A stretch of DNA of 5,620 nucleotides from Candidatus Njordarchaeota archaeon (GTDB lineage: Archaea; Asgardarchaeota; Njordarchaeia; Njordarchaeales; JAHKLH01). Position numbers and translations under genes: made by a program. The stretch covers positions 1 to 5,620 of the forward strand of contig JAHKLH010000107.1 of NCBI GenBank assembly GCA_029856635.1. The letters run 5' to 3'. Under the pieces are notes generated by a model. The model made no database searches. It saw nothing but the letters and a program-made list of their open reading frames with translations, and had not been told where the DNA came from. Below, in pieces: positions 1 through 5,602 of the stretch (position 1 is its first letter; every line of letters begins with the position of its first letter).

Positions 1-12
1 AAGCATAAGTAA

Positions 13-135
13 TCACATCATGATTTCTCCCTTAGCTTCATTTCTCATGATGTAACCTTTGCCGCCACACATGGGGCAAGCTTTGTTTCCAACTTGATTG
101 CAAATTCTAATAATTTCTGAAACTATACTACCAAT
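13..135 (-). pseudogene. Fragment of a small zinc-ribbon reading frame (CPMCGGKGY), no start codon
   Basis: A 40-codon open stretch on the minus strand ends in TGA and reads ...VGNKACPMCGGKGYIMRN... near its end. The CxxCxGxG pattern is that of a zinc knuckle or half zinc ribbon, as in DnaJ-type and many small archaeal zinc proteins. The frame is closed upstream by TAA directly before the first codon, and there is no ATG, GTG or TTG before the zinc motif. As written it therefore cannot be a normal complete gene. It could be the decayed end of a longer gene, a frameshifted gene (a short frame beginning MIFICFVIK enters from upstream in another phase), or chance. No function can be assigned. 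Confidence 0.25.
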
Positions 136-237
136 TTAATAACAAAACAAATAAAAATCATTAAATCATCGTAAGTGCAAAAGTGTAAATATGACCAACC
201 ACAGTCTTTGATCCACATACAAAATATTATTTTCCAT

Positions 238-518
238 TTAAGAACCCACCGAGGCAGAACACGCATTGCGCCGCAGAGCGTGAATATCAGCTTGTGCATG
301 AGTTGTGGTGATGGATCCCTGTTATTTTCAGAAAGGGATTTGAGGGGTGATGTAAGAAAGGGGATTCAGTGCTTTTAGTTGCTAAAGAAAATCTTATGGC
401 ACTATGCTAATGAGAGCTAAACCATATCAGCATAAAGATTATCATGAAAATACTTTAATGTCCCACTTTAGGTACATTCAGGAAACACAAAATAATTGAT
501 AACTCCGTAATGAATGTA
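238..518 (-). pseudogene. Decayed C-terminal remnant of a TnpB-like (IS200/IS605-type) protein
   Basis: Read on the minus strand from about 518 down, one frame gives HYGVINYFVFPECT, a TAA, SGTLKYFHDNLYADMV, a TAG, then LSLA. Restoring one base each (TAA to AAA, AGT to TGT) would give ECTKCGT followed about ten residues later by YADMV. This is the spacing of a CxxC zinc-ribbon half followed by the RuvC-III aspartate in TnpB proteins. The same frame continues with more stops into a Pro/Ser-rich tail (ENNRDPSPQ). A neighbouring frame then gives THAQADIHALRRNACSASVGS and a stop at 238-240. What is seen is a set of interrupted frames; that it is a dead transposon-associated nuclease end is inference. 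The N-terminal part, including the rest of RuvC, is absent. The stretch 240-320 is richer in GC than its flanks, which fits foreign origin. Confidence 0.38.
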
Positions 519-571
519 TAAAATAAAAAATTTGAAAAATCCTATTAAAATAATCTTTAAAAACATTCTGT
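519..571. other. AT-rich spacer before the structured element
   Basis: No reading frame or repeat is supported here. The stretch is almost all A and T, with A-runs, and contains a second TATA-like stretch TTTAAAAA (556-563) that could serve the RNA-like element downstream, with an expected transcript start near 585. Confidence 0.4.
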
Positions 572-573
572 AT

Positions 574-583
574 TCTATATAAT
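574..583 (+). promoter_or_regulatory. TATA box for the GC-rich structured element
   Basis: TATATAA at 576-582 is centred about 25 bp before position 603-604, the first base of the outer stem of the GC-rich palindrome. In archaea TFB/TBP promoters fire about 25 bp downstream of the TATA centre, so a transcript would begin right at the 5' strand of that stem. The alternative box TTTAAAAA at 556-563 would start the RNA about 18 bases earlier. No start site has been measured; this is placement only. Confidence 0.4.
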
Positions 584-597
584 TTGCAAGGGGAAGT

Positions 598-712
598 GGT
601 GGGGGCTCCGGCAAGGGGCAGACCCACGTGTTTTTATGTGTTTATGTGGGGCGCTATGCGCCCCGGTTGATGTGGGGTCTGCCCCGTCTTTTAAGCCGGA
701 GCCCTCGTCACC
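598..712 (+). ncRNA. GC-rich nested stem structure, candidate structured non-coding RNA
   Basis: In an otherwise AT-rich gap this block is strongly GC-rich and folds on itself in three nested helices. The outer helix is GGGCTCCGGC (603-612) with GCCGGAGCCC (695-704), extended by GGTG (598-601) with CACC (709-712). The middle helix is GGGGCAGACCC (615-625) with GGGTCTGCCCC (675-685), plus A626-T673 and C627-G672 across a bulged G674. The apical hairpin is GGGGCGC (648-654) with GCGCCCC (658-664) on a TAT loop. A loop of AA against nine bases separates the outer and middle helices. A U/G-rich 20-base arm (628-647) faces 665-671. No protein frame explains it. GC islands in AT-rich thermophile genomes are a known hallmark of structural RNAs. 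I do not recognise a known family: it is not a tRNA and shows no evident SRP, RNase P or 5S rRNA motifs. Alternatives are a palindromic mobile-element end or a 5' regulatory element of the MoaD-like gene. Strand is set by the TATA box and could be wrong. Confidence 0.5.
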
Positions 713-723
713 CTAGATTCTAT

Positions 724-755
724 AGATACGCAAAGTGTATCTCATCTACTTTTTA
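724..755 (+). terminator. Small hairpin and T-run after the structured element
   Basis: AGATAC (724-729) pairs with GTATCT (737-742), with a possible added G-T pair, around a CAAAG-type loop. A T-run TTTTT (750-754) follows eight bases later, and further T-rich sequence runs to 760. Archaeal termination depends mostly on T-runs, so this could end a transcript starting near 603. The stem is short and AT-rich, so the hairpin itself may be coincidental. Confidence 0.3.
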
Positions 756-758
756 TTC

Positions 759-767
759 TTAAAAATT
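759..767 (+). promoter_or_regulatory. TATA-like box of the MoaD-like gene
   Basis: TTAAAAATT lies about 40 bp before the ATG at 805. A start about 25 bp downstream would fall near 788 and leave a leader of roughly 17 bases. There is no clear GGTGAT-type ribosome binding site in that leader. Confidence 0.35.
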
Positions 768-804
768 AAAATGCCGTAGGTATTATCTCCTTCTGGGAAT
801 ATCA

Positions 805-1068
805 ATGAAAGTGAAGATATCTGTTTATGCTACCCTTAGGGAAAAGTTGCAATGGAAAACGAAGGAAGTAAATCTAAATAAGAATCGTGTTGATCTTCTT
901 GATGTTTTTAATGAATTACCAGATTTGAAGAAATATGTTATTGAGAATGGAAAAATTAGGGAAGGATTCATGATCCTAATTAACGGAATAAACATAAAGT
1001 TCTTAAGTGATTTAAAGATTAAAGATGGAGATGAAATTGACATTTTTCCTCCTGGGGGTGGAGGATAA
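805..1068 (+). CDS. MoaD/ThiS-family (SAMP-like) sulfur-carrier protein
   Basis: This 87-residue protein has the beta-grasp, ubiquitin-like pattern of MoaD/ThiS: an opening strand MKVKISVYATLREKL, a middle helix (about 30-46), then FMILINGINIKFLSDL and KDGDEIDIFPPGGGG. The C-terminal di-glycine is the site that such carriers have adenylated by an E1/MoeB-like enzyme and loaded as thiocarboxylate. In the family this feeds sulfur to molybdopterin (with MoaE), to thiamine or tRNA, or, as archaeal SAMPs, is conjugated to target proteins. The usual end is P-x-x-G-G; here it is four glycines after Pro-Pro. The length is normal for the family. No MoaE, MoeB or tungsten oxidoreductase gene lies nearby, so the pathway cannot be chosen. 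The ATG at 805 is the first sensible start and gives the complete first strand. Its stop abuts the stop of the convergent gene with no space between them. Confidence 0.9.
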   Translation: MKVKISVYATLREKLQWKTKEVNLNKNRVDLLDVFNELPDLKKYVIENGKIREGFMILINGINIKFLSDLKIKDGDEIDIFPPGGGG

Positions 1069-2784
1069 TTATACTCTAAGTAAAATCCAGATTATTGTTT
1101 TATTGCTTATGAAATCAAATTCTTTCATGTATCTCAGGATTATATTAGTGTATTCTCTCATTTTCTCCTCCGAAAATGTTGTAATTAATACTTCAATGAT
1201 TTTAAATAGTGTAAGTAAATAGATGTAAGCATATGTTTCAAACTGTTTTTCTGTTTCAAATACAAAGCTAACATTAAGCCTAGTTATAATGTAATCTAAA
1301 AGTTTTGGGGAGAAAATGTTTAAGAGTACTAATGATTTTGCATATGCTAGGAATAAGAACATTTCTTCGATGAAGAATAATATTGGATGAGTTCTTTTAG
1401 TTTTTCTCATTATTTCTGATAATTGCATATGATTTTCCGTAAGTTTTTTAATCTCTTTTGCCATCTCTTTAATTTCCTTATCTGACATATGAGCATACTT
1501 TATCAAAATTAAAACTGGAATTATGCAACCAAGTATGTCAATAAATAACCTAATGTGAACTGGAATAAAGTCCATTTTCGCTTTTTTACAGTATGTTCTC
1601 CAGAACGAATATATGTTTTTTACATCGGATAGAAATGCACTTGGTTTTGATTGCCATTTTTTGATACTCTCATCCCAAAGTAATAATAATTTTGGAAGAA
1701 AAAGCCATTCGTATCCTCTCACCCTTGTATCTATCTTTGACTGAATATATGATAAATATTCTACTAATTGACTAGTATCTTTCAGTTCTATAAAATCCTT
1801 GATATTTGACAAGAATAGAAATGCAATTGCCATGCACGTTAGAAATGATGACCTTGTTCTAAAAATGTCAATGATTTCTCTTGAAATTTCTGAATCGCAA
1901 GCATCAATAAATATAAACGTGTAAATATATAGCTTTTCCTTGTTATTGCATAATCTTCGCATTATTTCTTGCTTGTTTTTGCGTATAAACGTCGTTAATT
2001 CTCTAAGTTTGTGCATACCCGTAATACTTTGTAAGTTCATTTTCAAGTATTCCCGTATTGTTTCATCAGTGATTTCATCTAATACTTGTCTTATTAAATT
2101 TATATTTGGCAAATTTTGAATTGGGAGATATTGAAGCAGAATTGCTAATTTCGCAAACAGCATTTTCTCGTATTGTCCGCTTAGATTCTTCTCCAATAAT
2201 CTCAACGCACTTAGAAGATTCCCAGATGAAATAAGATTAAAAGCATCGTATATTGATACACTTACTAGTAATGGAACTACTTGTTTTTTAGGCATCTTAC
2301 CATATTCTTTCAGTCGCTCTACTCTTATTTTTGGAAGATTAACTATTGTGAACTCATCTCTGAGATACATGGTATAGTCCTCTTTTAACTTCTTAAATAA
2401 GTTTACTGCTCCTACGATTAAGGAATATTTGCGAATTATCTCACGTAGACTTCGCTTCAAATCTTCAGATGTCTGTAATAGTAAATCTGGTGCTTTTTCA
2501 TATTCTTTTAAGATTTTACTAAGAGAATCCCTTAGAACATCAATTAATGGTAGTGATTCTTTCGACACTAAAATCACAGAGAAACTTCCTATCCTCTCAA
2601 CATGTATTATTCTATCTTGCATTCTTATTTCTTTCAAACTTGTTCCCATTTCTGATTTTGCATAAGTGTCAATAGCTTCGAATAATGAAGCATGAGCATC
2701 TACAACTTTCTCATCAAGCTCGGAAGTAAATTTCTCAATAATTATTGGAACTCCATGTTTAGATACAATCGCTAAATCTATCAT
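1069..2784 (-). CDS. Unknown protein: roadblock/longin-like N-domain plus long helical region
   Basis: This 571-residue protein is not recognised from any named family. The first ~100 residues (MIDLAIVSKHGVPIIIEKF, then a helix DAHASLFEAIDTYAKSE, then LKEIRMQDRIIHVERIGSFSVILV and another helix) follow the strand-strand-helix-strand-strand-strand-helix plan of roadblock/longin/profilin-like small domains. These serve GTPase regulation and trafficking in eukaryotes and also occur in archaea. The rest (about 105-571) is almost entirely helical, leucine/isoleucine/lysine-rich and without catalytic motifs, like a TPR- or HEAT-type solenoid. Hydrophobic stretches near 312-326 and 413-430 are probably buried helices, although membrane contact is possible. 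A TTG at 2796 would add four residues (MCCR), but the ATG at 2784 is preferred because a TATA box lies 24 bp before it, implying a leaderless message. It shares the 2785-3102 divergent region with the creatininase-family gene. The frame is intact, so it is a real gene; its job is unknown. Confidence 0.85.
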   Translation of the reverse strand: MIDLAIVSKHGVPIIIEKFTSELDEKVVDAHASLFEAIDTYAKSEMGTSLKEIRMQDRIIHVERIGSFSVILVSKESLPLIDVLRDSLSKILKEYEKAPDLLLQTSEDLKRSLREIIRKYSLIVGAVNLFKKLKEDYTMYLRDEFTIVNLPKIRVERLKEYGKMPKKQVVPLLVSVSIYDAFNLISSGNLLSALRLLEKNLSGQYEKMLFAKLAILLQYLPIQNLPNINLIRQVLDEITDETIREYLKMNLQSITGMHKLRELTTFIRKNKQEIMRRLCNNKEKLYIYTFIFIDACDSEISREIIDIFRTRSSFLTCMAIAFLFLSNIKDFIELKDTSQLVEYLSYIQSKIDTRVRGYEWLFLPKLLLLWDESIKKWQSKPSAFLSDVKNIYSFWRTYCKKAKMDFIPVHIRLFIDILGCIIPVLILIKYAHMSDKEIKEMAKEIKKLTENHMQLSEIMRKTKRTHPILFFIEEMFLFLAYAKSLVLLNIFSPKLLDYIITRLNVSFVFETEKQFETYAYIYLLTLFKIIEVLITTFSEEKMREYTNIILRYMKEFDFISNKTIIWILLRV

Positions 2785-2802
2785 TCTGCAACACAATAAC
2801 TC

Positions 2803-2813
2803 TAATATAAATA
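2803..2813 (-). promoter_or_regulatory. TATA box for a leaderless transcript of the unknown 571-residue gene
   Basis: On the minus strand TATTTATATTA is centred near 2808, 24 bp before the A of the ATG at 2784. That is the normal TATA-to-start distance in archaea, so transcription would begin at or next to the start codon. There is no ribosome binding site in front of the ATG, which agrees with a leaderless message. This argues against the TTG at 2796. Confidence 0.5.
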
Positions 2814-3044
2814 CGTAATTTTGCTATTAATTTTGTATGTCATTTATATCTAACCGTGCTCACTATGGTTAAAGTATTTTTCATATATAATACCACCAAT
2901 AGCGAATTAAGCTATCTAAATTTGGAACAAGTATATCATTGTATGATAAATATTTTTCCCTTGAGTTTATTTCACACATTTTACTAAAAATCCCGGAAGA
3001 AAACGTATCCTAAGACCTTGACTAATAATCTGATGTGAAAAGAA

Positions 3045-3053
3045 ATAAAATTA
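3045..3053 (+). promoter_or_regulatory. TATA box of the creatininase-family gene
   Basis: ATAAAATTA, preceded by a purine-rich GAAAAGAA stretch that could act as BRE, lies about 55 bp before the ATG. A start near 3074 would leave a leader of about 29 bases carrying the GGTGAT site. Confidence 0.45.
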
Positions 3054-3091
3054 TCTACAACTCATCACATTCGGATATGTTCTTTCAATAT

Positions 3092-3097
3092 GGTGAT
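3092..3097 (+). promoter_or_regulatory. Ribosome binding site GGTGAT
   Basis: GGTGAT stands five bases before the ATG at 3103 and matches the 3' end of archaeal 16S rRNA. It fixes the start of the creatininase-family gene against the internal ATG at residue 6. Confidence 0.75.
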
Positions 3098-3102
3098 AAA
3101 TA

Positions 3103-3852
3103 ATGCGAAGAATAGACATGTTAACTTACGTTGAAATAAAGAAGATGCTTAGGAAAAATGATACACTTATAATTCCAGTAGGCACAATTGAGGCTCATGG
3201 TTCGCATTTACCATTGGGAACAGATGTATTAATTCCTGAATATATTGCTAATAAAATAGCAGAAAAGCTGCATGCTTTAGTAGCTCCTCCGATATATTAT
3301 GGAGTAACAAGGAGTTTACTTGGTTTTCCTGGGTCATTTGCCATTTCTGAAGAAACTCTGGAACGAATCATATATGAAATAATTTTATCAGCAAAGCGGC
3401 ATGGACTTAGATTTTTTATCGTAATCAATGGACATGGTGGAAATATTACGGCGATAAGAAATGCAGCGAGAAAATTATGGCTTGAACATGAAATACCGAT
3501 TGCAATAGTACATTGGTGGATCTATGCGAGTGAAATTACTAAAGAGGAATTTAATCAATCACCAGCGCATGCAGGAGTTGATGAGACAGCCGCTATTCTT
3601 GCAATTAATGAAAAATTGGTTAAAAAGGAACTTTATGATGAAAGTGAAGTTGAGCTAATTAGGAATGGTTTAGAAATCTATCCTAGAGTTGGTTCGATTT
3701 TAATTTATGAGCCTAATAGTGGATTACCTATATTTGACGTACAAAAAGCGAAAATGTGGTTTGATAAAGTTATAGAAAAAATTAGTAATGACTTAGCTAG
3801 TATTAAGGAAAGAATTTTACGAAAGATATGCGTTGGGAAAACTCCCACATAA
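3103..3852 (+). CDS. Creatininase-family metal-dependent amide hydrolase (ArfB/MftE-like)
   Basis: This 249-residue protein has the hallmarks of the creatinine amidohydrolase fold. PVGTIEAHGSHLPLGTD (25-41) carries the metal ligands Glu30, His32 and Asp41. NGHGGN (109-114) carries His111. HAGVDET (156-162) carries Glu161, which replaces the ligand that true creatininases take from the NGHxEN position. The family cleaves small cyclic or linear amides with two divalent metals. Members include creatininase, the peptidase MftE of mycofactocin synthesis, and the archaeal ArfB deformylase that opens the riboflavin/F420 pathway. With a glycine where creatininase has its Glu, creatinine is an unlikely substrate. 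In an archaeon an ArfB-like role is the leading guess, unproven. Length is normal. The start is fixed by a GGTGAT site. It is transcribed alone, convergent with HerA after 22 bp, so the context does not name a pathway. Confidence 0.9.
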   Translation: MRRIDMLTYVEIKKMLRKNDTLIIPVGTIEAHGSHLPLGTDVLIPEYIANKIAEKLHALVAPPIYYGVTRSLLGFPGSFAISEETLERIIYEIILSAKRHGLRFFIVINGHGGNITAIRNAARKLWLEHEIPIAIVHWWIYASEITKEEFNQSPAHAGVDETAAILAINEKLVKKELYDESEVELIRNGLEIYPRVGSILIYEPNSGLPIFDVQKAKMWFDKVIEKISNDLASIKERILRKICVGKTPT

Positions 3853-3874
3853 TATCGCAACATCATAATGATTA
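3853..3874. other. 22-bp convergent gap
   Basis: Only 22 bases separate the two stop codons. There is no T-run or hairpin here that would end either transcript, so the 3' ends of the creatininase-family and HerA messages probably overlap. Confidence 0.4.
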
Positions 3875-5602
3875 TCAGAGATATTGAGTAATTTTCTGTG
3901 ACTTTGCTTCCTCAGTTGTTTCGCTTCCTGACGGGTATTCTGGAATAATTTCTCTTATTATTTTATGAATAACTTCTTCCTCTAACGGTTTGGACCAAAG
4001 TTCTCGGAAATCTATATCCTTACCACTCAAACTAAGTCTCTTGTTATATTCTCGTTCCATAACCTCATCAAAGTAGTCAATCTTTACTATGCATGGAATT
4101 GATACGGCTCTTCCAGAAACAACTGCTTCTCCTGTTCCTAGTCCTGGAAGAGATAAAGCTAAGGCTGATGTTATATCCTCGAGAGAATTTTGTATATGTC
4201 TTTGGTCACTCGGATTTACTGTTCTTAGAGCTATTAATGTTCCGCATTGCGCAAGTACGGTTTCTGATAGTTCTCTTGGTCGCTGGCTTATGACAATTAA
4301 GCCTATACCAAATTTTCTACCTTCTTTTGCAATTCTTTCTAAAATTGGTTTTGATGGAACTGAATAATCCTTAGGAGCATAAATGTGCGCCTCCTCCACA
4401 GCAACCATTGTAGGTATCGGTCGACCTAAAAGTTTTGACTCTACTGCAATTCTAAACAATGATCGGAGTATCATGGAAACTACCGCAATTTGAACTTCAG
4501 CGGATAATCCTCCAAGTGCAATTATTTTAAGTCCTGGCTCAAAAAGAAGTGGCTTAATCACGGATAAAAATGCTTCTACATCTCCTTTTTCTTCCCTTAC
4601 TTTCTTTGTTTTTTCTGGATAAAGAACAAAGTTATATTCTTCGCTCTCAAGCGCATCCTCAAGTTTAGTTAAAACTTCCGCAGCGGAGGCGTCTCTACCC
4701 GCGCTTGAACTTAATCTCTTGTGCAGTTCTTCAACAGTAAAATAAATAGGATCATTTAATTTTGCATCTTTGAATTTTCTTCGTTTTATATCTCTTAAAG
4801 CCATTCTAAGTATTCGTCTTTGTCTTGTTGCTCTAGGATCCAGGCCGAGAAGACTGAACCACTCTTCGATTGTAAGAAGCCAATATGGAATCTCAATAGA
4901 TTTTACGCGAATTCCCCTTTCTTCATAAACTTTTTTGAATTTTTCTAGTGGACAAAATACAATAGCCTTGTCAGAAAGTGGAGAATCTTTCCTCGCGAAA
5001 TCAATATATTCTGAATGTGTATCAATGATAATTATTCTTGAATTCGAAAATTCCTTCATAATTCTTGCAACTAATACTCCTAATGCATTAGATTTTCCAG
5101 ACCCTGTCATCGCGAGTATCGCAAGATGCTTTGTAGCAAGTTCATTCAAATTTAAACATACTGATACATCTTTTTCAGTAGTTAAACATCCAATTCTGAT
5201 ATCACCATTGCCAAAAATCTCCTTTAGAGCTTCCTTTGATAAGATGTAAACTTTATCTCCTGGAGTTGGATATGTTTCTATTTTTCTTTCAACATATCTT
5301 TTTCCATTTTCATCAATTAATGTCCCTAGCAGAGCTACAATGATCTCATTTCTGCTTCTTATGAGCTTTTCATATTCTTCAATCATTTCTATCCTTCCAC
5401 GGGAAGCATGATATAACTCATCGTACAGATTAAAATAGGTTACTATTCCTACTAATTTTCTCCCGCTTCTAGTTTGAATTTCCAAAAATTTTCCACGAAT
5501 GGCAACATCTTTAAGAACATTATCGTTTACCGCTATGTATACTGCATCTCGAGCAACTCTAACGACGTAACCGATACGATTATTTGTCATCTTTTCACCC
5601 AT
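3875..5602 (-). CDS. herA: HerA-family DNA translocase/helicase ATPase
   Basis: This 575-residue protein is a hexameric FtsK/HerA-type ATPase. In archaea it works with the nuclease NurA, alongside Mre11-Rad50, to resect DNA ends for recombination repair. The N-terminal ~60 residues (IGYVVRVARDAVYIAV ... LVGIVTYFNL) form the HAS-type beta-barrel. Walker A is MTGSGKSNA (165-173, Lys170), followed by the strand IIIIDTHSEY (190-199). Walker B is MVAVEEAH (399-406, Glu403/404). GLIVISQRP (434-442) is the sensor stretch with Gln440. ALRTVNPSDQRH (458-469) and LPGLGTGEAVV (485-495) are typical of the C-terminal half of the HerA core. It is somewhat longer than the usual ~500 residues, with an acidic tail. 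No nurA, mre11 or rad50 is in view; they could lie upstream, beyond the window edge. Two ATGs are possible, at 5602 and 5590; GGTGAA just before the second favours 5590 (571 residues). HerA-like paralogues exist, so the exact member is less sure than the family. Confidence 0.88.
   Translation of the reverse strand: MGEKMTNNRIGYVVRVARDAVYIAVNDNVLKDVAIRGKFLEIQTRSGRKLVGIVTYFNLYDELYHASRGRIEMIEEYEKLIRSRNEIIVALLGTLIDENGKRYVERKIETYPTPGDKVYILSKEALKEIFGNGDIRIGCLTTEKDVSVCLNLNELATKHLAILAMTGSGKSNALGVLVARIMKEFSNSRIIIIDTHSEYIDFARKDSPLSDKAIVFCPLEKFKKVYEERGIRVKSIEIPYWLLTIEEWFSLLGLDPRATRQRRILRMALRDIKRRKFKDAKLNDPIYFTVEELHKRLSSSAGRDASAAEVLTKLEDALESEEYNFVLYPEKTKKVREEKGDVEAFLSVIKPLLFEPGLKIIALGGLSAEVQIAVVSMILRSLFRIAVESKLLGRPIPTMVAVEEAHIYAPKDYSVPSKPILERIAKEGRKFGIGLIVISQRPRELSETVLAQCGTLIALRTVNPSDQRHIQNSLEDITSALALSLPGLGTGEAVVSGRAVSIPCIVKIDYFDEVMEREYNKRLSLSGKDIDFRELWSKPLEEEVIHKIIREIIPEYPSGSETTEEAKSQKITQYL
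5594..5599 (-). promoter_or_regulatory. Possible ribosome binding site selecting the second ATG of herA
   Basis: On the minus strand GGTGAA ends three bases before the ATG at 5590 and resembles the GGTGAT used by the creatininase-family gene, but the spacing is tighter. It lies inside the first four codons of the longer reading. If used, HerA starts at MTNNRIGYVV. The longer start at 5602 could still be used by a leaderless message, whose promoter would be outside the window. Confidence 0.4.

Larger units (their letters stand above)
2814..3102. other. Divergent intergenic region with a small dyad
   Basis: No gene is visible between the two divergent starts. The sequence is AT-rich with several TATA-like stretches. 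The clearest feature is the perfect dyad TATCATTGTATGATA (2934-2948), two 6-base arms around TGT, followed by a T-run (2953-2957). It could be a dimeric regulator site or a weak terminator, but a dyad this short can arise by chance in AT-rich DNA. Confidence 0.4.

Noticed and set aside
175..378. Plus-strand frame of 67 residues starting at GTG, with a CMSCGDG stretch
   Set aside because: No ribosome binding site or convincing promoter, odd composition, and it lies opposite the better-supported TnpB-like remnant; the CxxC looks accidental.
598..712. GC-rich element as tRNA, 5S rRNA, SRP RNA or RNase P RNA
   Set aside because: No cloverleaf or CCA end, and none of the recognisable conserved loops of those RNAs; the size is also wrong for SRP RNA and RNase P.
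825..1043. Minus-strand frame opposite the MoaD-like gene
   Set aside because: Antisense shadow of a clear family member.
1480..1860. Transmembrane helices in the 571-residue protein
   Set aside because: The hydrophobic stretches are short or interrupted by polar residues and fit buried solenoid helices better; not firm enough to annotate.
2429..2665. Plus-strand frame opposite the roadblock/longin-like gene
   Set aside because: Antisense shadow with serine/arginine-rich composition and no motif.
2797..3102. C/D-box small RNA suggested by TGATGT-like words
   Set aside because: No properly spaced C and D box pair with internal C'/D' boxes could be found.
4089..4367. Two overlapping plus-strand frames opposite herA
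   Set aside because: They lie opposite the conserved C-terminal core of HerA and have no motif or ribosome binding site.
4935..5249. Plus-strand 104-residue frame opposite herA
   Set aside because: It mirrors the Walker A region of HerA on the other strand, so it is a shadow.
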